Origin: an uncultured Rhodospirillaceae bacterium
GTDB lineage: Bacteria > Pseudomonadota > Alphaproteobacteria > Azospirillales > Azospirillaceae
NCBI GenBank assembly: GCA_937927415.1
Contig: CALBDS010000055.1
Span: 1 to 61,051, forward strand
Direction: 5' to 3'
DNA length: 61,051 nucleotides
Positions within the stretch are counted from its first letter, which is position 1; each line of letters starts with the position of its first letter. The notes under the pieces are model-generated. The model was not told the origin of the DNA. It was given only the letters and a program-made list of their open reading frames with translations, and searched no databases. Positions 51,183 to 60,195 of this stretch are shown in pieces. Both the position numbers and the translations under genes were made by a program.

Positions 51183-52322
51183 TCAAAGGCAAACCCGCTC
51201 TCCATAAGAAACCGAGCGGGTGGACAGCCCGTCGTCATCGAATATCTGCGGCCCATGATCGGCGGCGGTCAGCACGGCCACGGCCGCGGCCAGCGTGCGC
51301 GCGGCATCCGCCGCGGTGATGACCGGCGCCTCGTCCCCGCGGATCACCCGGGCAAAATGCCGCAGTTGCCGGGCATAGGGGCTGTCATGCTCCACCGGCA
51401 GGGTTTCGGTGTTGATCGGCGACCGCCACCCCGGTTCCCCCGCCACCCCGCGATAGCTGTGGAAGGTCAGGCGCGGCAGGGTCAGCGCCCCTTCGGTGCC
51501 GGTGATGAAATGGGAATCCGCCCCCTCGCTGCGGGCCAGCGAATCCCATTCCCCCGACAGCAGATCCCAGTTCCACGGACAGGCCGCGGTATCGGACAGG
51601 GTGATGGTCGCCAGCACGCCCGAGCGCATGCGGAACACCACCGCCGCCGTATCCTCCACCGCAAAGCCGCGCACCGCGTTGGACCGGATCGCCTGCACCT
51701 CGGCGATTTCTCCCAGCAGAAAACGCAGCAGGTCGATGTCGTGGATCATGTTGATGAGAACGGGGCCGCCGCCGGCCTGCCGCCGCCACGCGGCGGAGAA
51801 ATAGGATTGCCCCTTGAGAAATGTCGCCATCACGGTGGCGGTGACCGGCCGCCCGAGCATCCCATCGTGAATGGCCGCACGGGCGCGGCGGATGATCGGG
51901 TTGTGGCGGCGGTGGTGGCCCACCAGCACCGGCACCCCGGTCGCATGGGACGCCGCCGCCATGGTGCGCGCCGCCTCCACCGTATCGGCCACCGGCTTTT
52001 CCACCAGCACCGCCACGCCGCGGGACACGCAGTCCAGCGTCACCGGCGCGTGGGTATCGTTGGGGGTGGCGACGATGGCGCCGTCGGGACGCACCGTGTC
52101 CAGAAGATCCCGGTAATCGGCGAACCACGGCACCCCTGCCTGAGCCGCCAGATCGCGGGCGGCGTCGCTGGGGTCGGCAATCCCGCACAGGGTTCCGCAC
52201 CCACCGCAGGCCAGAACATCCATGTGCATCCGCCCGATGGCCCCGGCGCCGATCAGCGCCAGGCGGACATCCGAAAGGGGCGCGGTTGCAAAAGGCAAAG
52301 CCTGTGTTTCAGCGTCCGACAT
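51183..52322 (-). CDS. Gfo/Idh/MocA-family oxidoreductase
   Basis: A 379-aa NAD(P)-dependent dehydrogenase: Rossmann motif LALIGAGAIGRMHMD (about 20-34), then the EKP motif in VLVEKPVADT (about 105-110), and the C-terminal alpha/beta domain with GGGPVLINMIHDIDLLRFLLG (about 190-208), whose His and Asp are family catalytic residues. Substrates of this family include sugars, inositols and other cyclic polyols. First gene of the leftward arm, facing the operators at 52369-52415. Confidence 0.9.
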   Translation of the reverse strand: MSDAETQALPFATAPLSDVRLALIGAGAIGRMHMDVLACGGCGTLCGIADPSDAARDLAAQAGVPWFADYRDLLDTVRPDGAIVATPNDTHAPVTLDCVSRGVAVLVEKPVADTVEAARTMAAASHATGVPVLVGHHRRHNPIIRRARAAIHDGMLGRPVTATVMATFLKGQSYFSAAWRRQAGGGPVLINMIHDIDLLRFLLGEIAEVQAIRSNAVRGFAVEDTAAVVFRMRSGVLATITLSDTAACPWNWDLLSGEWDSLARSEGADSHFITGTEGALTLPRLTFHSYRGVAGEPGWRSPINTETLPVEHDSPYARQLRHFARVIRGDEAPVITAADAARTLAAAVAVLTAADHGPQIFDDDGLSTRSVSYGERVCL

Positions 52323-52368
52323 GGCGGCGCTTCCTCCTCAATCATGGTTTGTTGGTGCGGCGCAAAAC

Positions 52369-52417
52369 TGGAACGCCGTTTCATTTTTTAAAATTCATAC
52401 TGGAATGCCATTCCAGT
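52369..52417. promoter_or_regulatory. Two IclR-type operators in the divergent promoter region
   Basis: ACTGGAATG-C-CATTCCAGT (52399-52417) is a perfect 9-bp dyad around one base. TGGAACG-C-CGTTTCA (52369-52383) is a second copy with one mismatch. The centres are 32 bp apart, about three helix turns. E. coli IclR binds TGGAAATnATTTCCA, so the match in both half-sites is close. TATAAC at 52425-52430 could be the -10 for the transporter genes. Confidence 0.75.
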
Positions 52418-52499
52418 TTCAAGCTATAACCGTTTCACCAACGAGAAAGGCGGCATCGACCGCCCGGCAATAAAATGTCTTTAAAGAGAGGAGATGCGT

Positions 52500-53759
52500 A
52501 TGTCCGAGAATGCGAACGGGTCCGGTCGGACCCGGCGGCATTTCCTGGCGGATACCGGGAAGGTGGCTTTGGGTGCGGCGGCGCTGACGGCGGGCGGCCC
52601 CTTCATCCTGTCGGCGCGCGGGGAAACCCCGCTGAAGCTGGGCATGGTCTTCGCCAAGCAGGGCACCTGGACCGAACAGGGAGAAATGCTGGTCAACGGC
52701 GCGCGGATCGCACTGGCCCAGGCCAAGGGGCAGGTTCTTGGCCGTCCGGTCGATCTGGTGTGGTACGACGAACCCAGCCCCCAGGCGGCCCAGCAGAATT
52801 TCCAGAAGCTGGTGGAAGAGGAAAAGGTTTCCGCCATTCTGGGCGGCACCAACAGCGGCACGTCGCTGGCCATGGCGGCCATCGCCAAGCGGCTGCGCAT
52901 GCCCTACATCACGCCCAACGCCGCGGCCCGCGAGATCACGGGCAAGGAATGCAACCCCTTCACCTTCCGCGTTCTGACCACCACCCCGGTGGCGAGCCGG
53001 GCGCTGGCTCCCTATCTGGCCACCGTGGGCAAGAAGTGGTATTTCATCTGCGCCTCCTACGCCTATGGCCAGGATGTGTACGCGCAGATGAAGGCGCAGC
53101 TCGACCAGTTCGGCGGCAAAGAGGCCGGCGTCGATATGACGCCGCTGGGCACCACCGATTTCAGCTCCTTCCTGCTCAAGATCCGTCAGGCCAAGCCCGA
53201 CGTGATCGTCGCCGGCCTGCCGGGCGGTGACCTGTCGGCCTTCCTCAAGCAGTTCGCCGACATGGGCATGAAGGGCAAGATCCCCGTCGCCTGCCCGATC
53301 ATCGGCGATTCCGACCTGTGGTCCATCGGCCCGGCGGCCGCCACCGGCATCTATGGCAAGCCGTGGCATTTCAGCGACCCCAACAACACCAAGGAAGACC
53401 GCGCCTTCACCGCCGATTACGCCAAGGCCCACGGCAAGCCGCCGTCGGACAAGGCATGGTTGGGCTGGTTCTCCATGCGCACGCTGCTGCTGGGGATGGA
53501 ACAGGCCAAGGCGCTGGACGGCGCGTCCATCGTCCGCGGTCTGGAAGGGATCAGCATCGACGAGGGCGGCATCCCCGCCCATTACCGCCCCTGGGATCAC
53601 CAGATGCTGCGCAAGATGCTGGTTTTGAAGGTGAAGGACACCATCACCGACAAGTGGGACTGGATGGACGTTCTGAAGACCGCGCCCGAGCGGCCCGAGG
53701 ATCTGGAAACCCAGTTCGGCAGCCGCGAGGAAATCGGCTGCCAGATGGAATCCCTGTAA
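52500..53759 (+). CDS. Branched-chain-type ABC transporter substrate-binding protein (Tat-exported)
   Basis: A 419-aa periplasmic binding protein of the LivK/leucine-binding family (Peripla_BP_6). It has a twin-arginine signal (RTRRHFLAD, then a hydrophobic stretch) and a mature part starting near TPLKLGMVFAKQGTWTEQG. I chose the ATG at 52500: AGGAG sits 6 bp before it, but touches the alternative ATG at 52494. The family binds amino acids, aromatic acids or short amides; the ligand here is unknown. First gene of the rightward arm. Confidence 0.88.
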   Translation: MSENANGSGRTRRHFLADTGKVALGAAALTAGGPFILSARGETPLKLGMVFAKQGTWTEQGEMLVNGARIALAQAKGQVLGRPVDLVWYDEPSPQAAQQNFQKLVEEEKVSAILGGTNSGTSLAMAAIAKRLRMPYITPNAAAREITGKECNPFTFRVLTTTPVASRALAPYLATVGKKWYFICASYAYGQDVYAQMKAQLDQFGGKEAGVDMTPLGTTDFSSFLLKIRQAKPDVIVAGLPGGDLSAFLKQFADMGMKGKIPVACPIIGDSDLWSIGPAAATGIYGKPWHFSDPNNTKEDRAFTADYAKAHGKPPSDKAWLGWFSMRTLLLGMEQAKALDGASIVRGLEGISIDEGGIPAHYRPWDHQMLRKMLVLKVKDTITDKWDWMDVLKTAPERPEDLETQFGSREEIGCQMESL

Positions 53760-53899
53760 AGATCACCCTCCGGGCCTGACCGCCCGCGGACAGCCGCCTG
53801 ACACCACGGGTCTCTTCTGACGACGGGAGCGTTGCGCGCACTCGCGAACGGGTACGCGCAGCACCTGCCGGCGGCTGCCGGTTCCTCAAGGAACGGACG

Positions 53900-54769
53900 A
53901 TGCTTGATATCCTGTTGCCACAGATCGCCAACGGTCTGGTGCTGGGCTTTCTCTACGTGCTCATCGCCGTCGGTCTGTCGATCATTTTCGGCCTTCTCGG
54001 CGTGGTGAATTTTGCCCACGGCGCCTTTTTCGCGCTGGGGGCCTATTTCGCCCTGTCACTTTATCAATGGTTCGGCTGGCCGGCGGTGATCCTGGCCCCC
54101 TTCATCGTCGGGGGCCTGGGCATGGCGGTGGAAGTCCTGCTGATCCGCCGCCTGTACGGTAAGGAGCCGCTGATCGGCCTGATCCTCACCTTCGCCCTGT
54201 CGCTGCTGATCGAGGCGCTGGTGCGGCTGGTCTGGGGGGCCGGCGGCCACCCGTTCAGCCCGCCGCCGTTCCTGGCCGGCATCGTCGAATACGGCCCCAT
54301 CCTCATCACCAAATACCGTCTGGCGGTGCTGGTGGTGACCATGGCGCTGCTGGCGGGGCTGTGGCTGTTCCTCAACCACACGCCGTTCGGGCGCATCCTG
54401 CGCGCCGGCAGCCGTGACGCGGAAATGGTGGGGATGCTGGGCATCAACCTGCCGCGGGTGCTGACGGGCGTGTTCGGGCTGGGCTGCTTCCTGGCCGGGT
54501 GCGCCGGGGTGCTGGCCGCCCCCTTGTGGACCATCACGCCGTCCATGGCGGCGGGGGCCATCATGCCGGCCTTCGTCATCGTCACCATCGGCGGTCTGGG
54601 ATCGTATCTGGGGGCCATCGTCGCCGGCCTTCTGGTGGGGATCGTCACCGCCCTGACCATTCAGTTCATGCCGGAAGCCTCGGCCGCCGCGATGTACGTG
54701 CTGATGGCCGTCATCCTGCTGGTGCGCCCGCGCGGGCTGTTCGGCGAACGCTGGGAGCGTTTCGAATGA
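53900..54769 (+). CDS. Branched-chain-type ABC transporter permease, LivH-like
   Basis: A 289-aa permease with eight or so hydrophobic helices and LivH landmarks: NGLVLGFLYVLIAVGLSIIFG, GVVNFAHGAFFALGAY at the start and FVIVTIGGLGSYLGAIVAGL near the end. It pairs with the LivM part of the next protein to form the membrane channel. The 140 bp before it hold no gene. The start of the fusion gene overlaps its stop (ATGA). Confidence 0.92.
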   Translation: MLDILLPQIANGLVLGFLYVLIAVGLSIIFGLLGVVNFAHGAFFALGAYFALSLYQWFGWPAVILAPFIVGGLGMAVEVLLIRRLYGKEPLIGLILTFALSLLIEALVRLVWGAGGHPFSPPPFLAGIVEYGPILITKYRLAVLVVTMALLAGLWLFLNHTPFGRILRAGSRDAEMVGMLGINLPRVLTGVFGLGCFLAGCAGVLAAPLWTITPSMAAGAIMPAFVIVTIGGLGSYLGAIVAGLLVGIVTALTIQFMPEASAAAMYVLMAVILLVRPRGLFGERWERFE

Positions 54770-57342
54770 ACGCGCGCACATATCTCTCTCATCCCCTGAC
54801 CGTTCTGGTGCTGGTGCTGGCCGGGTTGTCGGTGGCGGTGGAACTGACCGGCACCCCGCTCAGCCGCGTGACGCAGATCGCCATCTACGCGCTCTATGGT
54901 CTGGGCGTTAACCTCCTGCTGGGCTACACCGGGCTGGTGCCGTTCGGGGCGTCGGTGTTCTTCGGCACCGCCAGCTATGCCACAGCCCTTGCCATGATCC
55001 ACGGCTTCGGCGCCTTCGGCGGCGAGGTGACGGGGCTGGCGCTGACCGTGGCCTTTTCCGGCGTGCTGGCGCTGGTGCTGGGTCTGGTGATTTTGAAGCG
55101 GCGGGGCCTGTATTTCTCGCTGCTGACGCTGGCCTGCTCGCAGATCGCGTTCGAAATCGCCTTCAAATGGACCGCCGTGACGGGGGGCGAGAACGGGCTG
55201 CAGAACGTGCCGCGGCCCATGTTCGCCGCCATGCCCGCCTTCCACGTCTTCACCATCGCCACGGTCGCTTTGGCGGTGTGGTTCCTGTGGCGTCTGGCCC
55301 ACGCGCCGTTCGGGCGCACGCTGCAGGCCATGCGCGACAACGAACAGCGGGTCATCAGCCTGGGCTATGACACCTATCGGCTGAAGCTGGTGGTGTTCGT
55401 GATCTCCGCGGGCGTGATCGGTTATGCCGGCGGCCTGCTGGCCTTCATGCTCCAGGGTGCCTACGCCAACAACCTGAGCTGGCAGCACGCGGGCGACAGC
55501 CTGCTGATGACGGTGCTGGGCGGCGTGCATCACTTCCTCGGGCCGCTGTGGGGCGCCATCGCCTTCATCCTGCTGGAAGACAAGCTGAGCAGCCTGACCG
55601 AACATTGGTGGCTGATCTTCGCCCCCATCGTCATGGCCTTTGCCCTGCTGTCGCCGGAGGGCATCCATGGGCTGGCGCAGCGGGTGCTGCGGCGGGAACG
55701 CTGGACGCTGACCCGCGCCGGCATCCCGCGCCGCCCCGATGTCATCGCGCCGTACCGCAGTGCCGAAACCCACGCCGATCCCAACCGCCCGCTGCTGGCA
55801 ATCACGGGTCTGAGCAAGAGCTTCGGCTCGCTGGTCACCGCCAACAACATCAGCCTGGAGGTGATGCCCAACCAGCTTCACAGCTTCATCGGCCCCAACG
55901 GGGCGGGCAAGACCACCTTTTTCAACATGCTGACGGGCGTGCTGCCGTCGGATGCCGGGCGCATCGTGTTCGACGGCCACGACATCACCCGCCTGCCGAT
56001 GCACCGCCGCATCCGTCTGGGCATGGGCCGGTCGTTCCAGATCCTGTCCGTGTTCCGCAACCTGACGGTGTTCGAAAACGTGCGTGTGGCGGTGCAGGCC
56101 CGCAGCCCGGCGCGCTTCAACCTGTGGCGCGACGCCCACGACCTGGACGACGTGAACGCCCGCACATGGTCGCTGCTGGCAGCGGTGGGGCTGGAGGACC
56201 GCGCAGGCGAACCCTGCACCAACCTGTCCCACGGTGAACAGCGCCTGTTGGAAATTGCCATCACGCTGGCCACCGACGCCAAGCTGCTGCTGCTGGACGA
56301 GCCGCTGGCCGGTCTGGCGGAGGCCGACCGCGTTGTGGTGTCCACCCTGATCCGCCAGCTTGCCAGCCGCCACGCCGTGCTGCTGATCGAACACGACATC
56401 GACCGCGTGCTGTCGCTGTCGGACCGGGTGACGGTGCTGCACCAGGGCCGCCTCATCGCCGATGGCCGCCCCGCCGATGTGGCCGCCAACCCCGACGTGA
56501 TCGCCGCCTATCTCGGCAAGTCCAAGGACGACGACAACACCGTCGCCGCCGCCCCGCGCATCGAACGCACCGCAGCCCCCGCCGTGGCCCCGCGCCCCTT
56601 GCTGCGGCTGGACAATGTGTCGGCGGGCTATGCCGGCAGCCGCATCCTCGACGGCCTGTCCATGGTCATCAACGAGGGCGAGGCCCTGGCTCTGCTGGGC
56701 CGCAACGGGGTGGGCAAGACCACCACGCTGCGCGCCATCATGGGGGCGTGCCAGATCAGCGGCGGCACGGTTCATTTCGATGGCCGCGACATCACCGGCG
56801 CCAAGCCCTATGAGATCAACCGCATGGGCGTGTCGATGGTGCCGGAGGGGCGGCGCCTGTTCCCCAACCTGACGGTGTACGAGAACCTGCGCCTGGCCGA
56901 ACGTCCCGGCGGCATCTCGGTCGCCGAGGCCTACGAGCTGTTCCCCCGGCTGGAAGCGCGGCAGAAGGCCAAGGCGGAAAACCTGTCGGGCGGCGAACGC
57001 CAGATGGTCGCCATTGCCCGCGCCCTGATGGTGCCGGCCCGCGTGGTGCTGCTGGACGAACCGTTCGAAGGGCTGGCGCCCGCGGTGGTGAAGGAGGTGA
57101 TGGAGGCGGTGGCCAAGCTGCGCGGGCGCGTGGGCATGGTGATCGTCGAACACCACGCCGAAACCGTGCTGCCGCTGGTGGACCGCGCCTATGTGCTGGT
57201 CAACGGCCGCGTCGCCTTCGAAGGGGCGGCGGAGGTGCTGGAACACGACATCGCCCTGCAGCAGCGTCTGCTCGGCATCGTCCACGGCGACGACGACACC
57301 CATTCCCACGGGACCGGCCCGGTGGCCGCATCCCGGTCCTGA
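54766..57342 (+). CDS. LivM-LivG-LivF fusion: permease plus two ATPases in one chain
   Basis: An 858-aa single frame with three normally separate subunits. Residues 1-320 are a LivM permease (LYGLGVNLLLGYTGLVPFGA, about ten helices). Residues about 343-590 are LivG: Walker A GPNGAGKTT (about 377), GMGRSFQ, signature NLSHGEQRLLEIA, Walker B LLLLDEPLAGL. Residues about 611-850 are LivF: Walker A GRNGVGKTT (about 645), signature NLSGGERQMVAIARAL, Walker B VVLLDEPFEGLAP. The linkers, near 325-342 and 590-610, are Pro- and Ala-rich. No stop or frameshift interrupts it. The substrate is that of the upstream binding protein. The fusion fixes the subunits at 1:1:1. Confidence 0.92.
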   Translation: MNARTYLSHPLTVLVLVLAGLSVAVELTGTPLSRVTQIAIYALYGLGVNLLLGYTGLVPFGASVFFGTASYATALAMIHGFGAFGGEVTGLALTVAFSGVLALVLGLVILKRRGLYFSLLTLACSQIAFEIAFKWTAVTGGENGLQNVPRPMFAAMPAFHVFTIATVALAVWFLWRLAHAPFGRTLQAMRDNEQRVISLGYDTYRLKLVVFVISAGVIGYAGGLLAFMLQGAYANNLSWQHAGDSLLMTVLGGVHHFLGPLWGAIAFILLEDKLSSLTEHWWLIFAPIVMAFALLSPEGIHGLAQRVLRRERWTLTRAGIPRRPDVIAPYRSAETHADPNRPLLAITGLSKSFGSLVTANNISLEVMPNQLHSFIGPNGAGKTTFFNMLTGVLPSDAGRIVFDGHDITRLPMHRRIRLGMGRSFQILSVFRNLTVFENVRVAVQARSPARFNLWRDAHDLDDVNARTWSLLAAVGLEDRAGEPCTNLSHGEQRLLEIAITLATDAKLLLLDEPLAGLAEADRVVVSTLIRQLASRHAVLLIEHDIDRVLSLSDRVTVLHQGRLIADGRPADVAANPDVIAAYLGKSKDDDNTVAAAPRIERTAAPAVAPRPLLRLDNVSAGYAGSRILDGLSMVINEGEALALLGRNGVGKTTTLRAIMGACQISGGTVHFDGRDITGAKPYEINRMGVSMVPEGRRLFPNLTVYENLRLAERPGGISVAEAYELFPRLEARQKAKAENLSGGERQMVAIARALMVPARVVLLDEPFEGLAPAVVKEVMEAVAKLRGRVGMVIVEHHAETVLPLVDRAYVLVNGRVAFEGAAEVLEHDIALQQRLLGIVHGDDDTHSHGTGPVAASRS

Positions 57343-57360
57343 ACCCGGAGAATCCGTCCC

Positions 57361-58158
57361 ATGCAACCCAATCTCAGCGGTGCGACGCGCATGCACTTCA
57401 TCCTGGGCGACCCCATCGCCCAGGTGCAGTCCCCGGCCTTCGTGACGCAATCCTTCGTCGAGCGGGGGGCGAATGCCCTGTTGGCCCCCATCAACGTCAC
57501 GCCCGCCGACCTCGACGGCTTCATGGCCGGGGTGGCGCTGGCCCGCAATGTGGACGGTCTGATCGTGACCGTCCCGCACAAGTTCGCCTGTGCCCGCCAT
57601 TGCAACCGCCTGACCGAGCGCGCCCAATTTCTGGGCGCTGTCAACGTCATGCGCCGCACCAGCAACGGCTGGTACGGCGACATGGTGGACGGGCTGGGCT
57701 TCGTCGGCAGCGTGAAGGCCAAGGGCGTGGACCTGCCCGGCAAGCGGGTTCTGCTGGTGGGGGCCGGCGGCGCCGGCACCGCCATCGCCCTGTCGTTCCT
57801 GGAAGAAGGGGTGGGCGAACTGGCGATCTATGACGCCGATGCGGCTCGTCTCGACACGCTGGTGGGCCGTCTGGCCGAGCGTTTTCCGGGCCGGGTGCGC
57901 GTGGGCACCCCCGACCCGGCGGGCTTCGACGTGGTGGCGAACGCCACGCCGATGGGCATGAAGCCGGAAGACCCGCTGCCGGTGCCGGTGGAGCGGCTGT
58001 CCCCGTCCACCTTCGTCGGCTGCGTCATCACCGCCCCGCCCGCCAGCCCGCTGGTGGAAGCGGCACGCCGCTTGGGCTGCAACACCCAGGTGGGCAAGGA
58101 CATGTTCCAGACCCTGCTGGCCCGCATGGTGGACCACCTGCTCCAGCCGGCGGATTAA
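57361..58158 (+). CDS. Shikimate dehydrogenase-like enzyme (divergent AroE family)
   Basis: A 265-aa protein of the AroE family. The catalytic lysine is kept in VTVPHK (about residue 64), the NADP-binding loop is VGAGGAGTA (about 138-146), and the substrate-side Asp stands in GDMVDGLGF (about 104-112). Two usual substrate contacts are changed: the SxS motif reads VQS, and the GxNTDG motif reads GDMVDG. This suggests a catabolic relative acting on quinate, shikimate or another hydroxy-ring acid rather than the biosynthetic AroE. It follows the transporter fusion by 18 bp, so import and oxidation are probably linked. Confidence 0.83.
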   Translation: MQPNLSGATRMHFILGDPIAQVQSPAFVTQSFVERGANALLAPINVTPADLDGFMAGVALARNVDGLIVTVPHKFACARHCNRLTERAQFLGAVNVMRRTSNGWYGDMVDGLGFVGSVKAKGVDLPGKRVLLVGAGGAGTAIALSFLEEGVGELAIYDADAARLDTLVGRLAERFPGRVRVGTPDPAGFDVVANATPMGMKPEDPLPVPVERLSPSTFVGCVITAPPASPLVEAARRLGCNTQVGKDMFQTLLARMVDHLLQPAD

Positions 58159-58171
58159 ACCGCAGACGGTG

Positions 58172-58374
58172 GCCTGTTTCCCCCTCTCCCCACCGGGGAG
58201 AGGGGGGCGCGAAGCGCAGGGGTGAGGGCCGATTTTCGCGCGATAGCCCGAAAATCGAGCCGTCAGGCTCCCGAAACTTAAATTTGGAGTTGCTTCGCAA
58301 CGGATGTCGGGCTGACGCGCGACATCCGGCCCTCACCCCGACCCTCTCCCCGGTGGGGAGAGGGGGAAACAGGC
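58172..58374. repeat. Intergenic element with perfect 33-bp terminal inverted repeats
   Basis: Bases 58172-58204 and 58342-58374 are exact reverse complements (33 of 33). Just inside, AGGGGTGAGGGCCG near 58218-58231 mirrors CGGCCCTCACCCC near 58328-58340. Internal hairpins include CGATTTTCG/CGAAAATCG and GATGTCG/CGACATC. The 203-bp unit resembles a MITE or REP-type palindromic element. It sits between the AroE-like and flavoprotein genes of one operon and may affect read-through. Confidence 0.8.
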
Positions 58375-58452
58375 TGCCGCCTCAGACCATTCCTCACTTT
58401 GTCGAACACACCCCGCCGCCATCCCGTGCGGCGGGAACGGAGAAGCCGTGCC

Positions 58453-60168
58453 ATGACCGTAGAGCTGGAAAAGATCGTCGAAGGGGCGGTGTACGACGTG
58501 GTTGTCGTCGGCGCCGGGGGTGCCGGGATGTCCGCGGCCCTGTTCGCCGCCATCGAAGGGCTGAAGGTGCTGCTGGTGGAGCGCACCCCCTTCGTCGGCG
58601 GCACGACGGCCTATTCCGCCGCCACCACCTGGGTCCCCAACACCCACCATCTCGCAAGCACCCCCACCAAGGACAGCGTGGAGAAGGCCGCCCGCTTCCT
58701 GGATCTGGCGGTGGGCAACCATTCCTCCGCTGACCTGCGCCGCGCCTTCCTCGAAGCCGGGCCGAAGGCGGTGTCGGTGATCGAAGCGAATTCCGAGGTG
58801 AAATACCGCGCCCGCCCGGTCCACCCCGATTACATCTCGGAACTGGAAGGCTCCACCGTCTGCGGCCGGGCGCTGGAACCGCTGCCCTTCGACGGGCGGC
58901 GGCTGGGGCGCGACTTCGCGCTGATCCGCCCGCCGATCCCGGAATTCACCGTGCTGGGCGGCATGATGATCGACCGTGACGACATCGGCCATCTGCTGAA
59001 GCTGACCAAATCCTTCGCCTCCTTCCGCCACGCGCTGAAGCTGATCGGGCGCCATGCCTCGGACCGTCTGCGCCACCCGCGCGGCACGCGGCTGGTGATG
59101 GGCAACGCGCTGATCGCGCGCCTGCTCTATTCCCTGAACGCGCGGGAGGTGGACATTCTGGTCGGCACCACGGTGGAAAGCCTGAACCGCGACGGCAACG
59201 CCATCGGCGGCGTCACGCTCAGCCGCGGCGGCACCCGGCGGACCGTTTACGCCCGCCGCGGGGTGATCCTGGCGTCCGGCGGGTTCAGCCGGCACAAGGA
59301 GTTGCGGGCCAAGATGCTGCACGCCCCGGTGCCCGAACACAGCCCCATCGCCCCCGGCAACACCGGGGAAATGCACGATCTGGCGCTGGCGGCGGGCGGG
59401 CGCTACGGCACGGCCAACCTCGACAATTCCTATTGGGCGCCCATGTCGGTGCGCCGCCGCGCCGACGGGACCCAGGCGGTGTTCCCCCACTTCATCCTCG
59501 ACCGCGGCAAGCCGGGGACGGTGACGGTGAACAAGGCGGGACGGCGGTTCGTCAATGAATCCACCTCCTACCACCTGTTCGTGCGGGCCATGTATGAATC
59601 GCACAAGACGGTGCCGACGGTCCCGGCCTACCTCATCACCGACGCCGACGGCCTGCGCCGCTATGGTCTGGGCATGGTGCGCCCCGGCGGCAAGGGCTTG
59701 GAGCCGTTCATCGACGAAGGCTATCTGGTGCAGGCCCCGACGCTGGCCGATCTGGCCCGCCGGCTGGACATCGACGCCGCCGGGCTGGCGGAGACGGTGG
59801 CCTCCATGAACCGCTTCGCCCAGACCGGCATCGACACCGATTTCGGGCGCGGCACCACCGACTATCACCGGGTGAACGGTGACAGCACCCGCGGCCTGCC
59901 CAACCCCAACCTCGGCCCCATCGGGGAGGCACCGTTCTACGCCGTGCGGCTCTACCCCGGCGACATCGGGGCGGCCACCGGCTTCGTCACCGATGCCGAC
60001 GCGCAGGTGCTGGATGCCGACGACCGGCCCATCGGCGGTCTGTACGCCATCGGCAACGATATGAATTCCATCATGGGCGGGGTTTATCCCGCACCGGGGA
60101 TCACCATCGGGCCGGGTCTGGTCTTCGCCTACATCGCCGCCCGCCACGCCGCCCATCGGACCGCGTGA
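58453..60168 (+). CDS. FAD-dependent dehydrogenase, paralogue of the 48502-50241 product
   Basis: A 571-aa flavoprotein: VVVVGAGGAGMSAALFAAIEG (about 16-36), VGGTTAYSAATTW (about 50), RRGVILASGGFSRHKE (about 275), and a closing LYAIGNDMNSIMGGVYPAPG. Architecture and end motifs match the flavoprotein of the leftward arm. The pair could act on successive intermediates or form two specificities. Start at the ATG at 58453 (GGAG upstream); 18 more residues in frame upstream are basic and not family-like. It lies 285 bp before the AroE-like stop, separated by the repeat. Confidence 0.88.
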   Translation: MTVELEKIVEGAVYDVVVVGAGGAGMSAALFAAIEGLKVLLVERTPFVGGTTAYSAATTWVPNTHHLASTPTKDSVEKAARFLDLAVGNHSSADLRRAFLEAGPKAVSVIEANSEVKYRARPVHPDYISELEGSTVCGRALEPLPFDGRRLGRDFALIRPPIPEFTVLGGMMIDRDDIGHLLKLTKSFASFRHALKLIGRHASDRLRHPRGTRLVMGNALIARLLYSLNAREVDILVGTTVESLNRDGNAIGGVTLSRGGTRRTVYARRGVILASGGFSRHKELRAKMLHAPVPEHSPIAPGNTGEMHDLALAAGGRYGTANLDNSYWAPMSVRRRADGTQAVFPHFILDRGKPGTVTVNKAGRRFVNESTSYHLFVRAMYESHKTVPTVPAYLITDADGLRRYGLGMVRPGGKGLEPFIDEGYLVQAPTLADLARRLDIDAAGLAETVASMNRFAQTGIDTDFGRGTTDYHRVNGDSTRGLPNPNLGPIGEAPFYAVRLYPGDIGAATGFVTDADAQVLDADDRPIGGLYAIGNDMNSIMGGVYPAPGITIGPGLVFAYIAARHAAHRTA

Positions 60169-60195
60169 CTCACTCTATTAAGGAAGGAGAGGACC

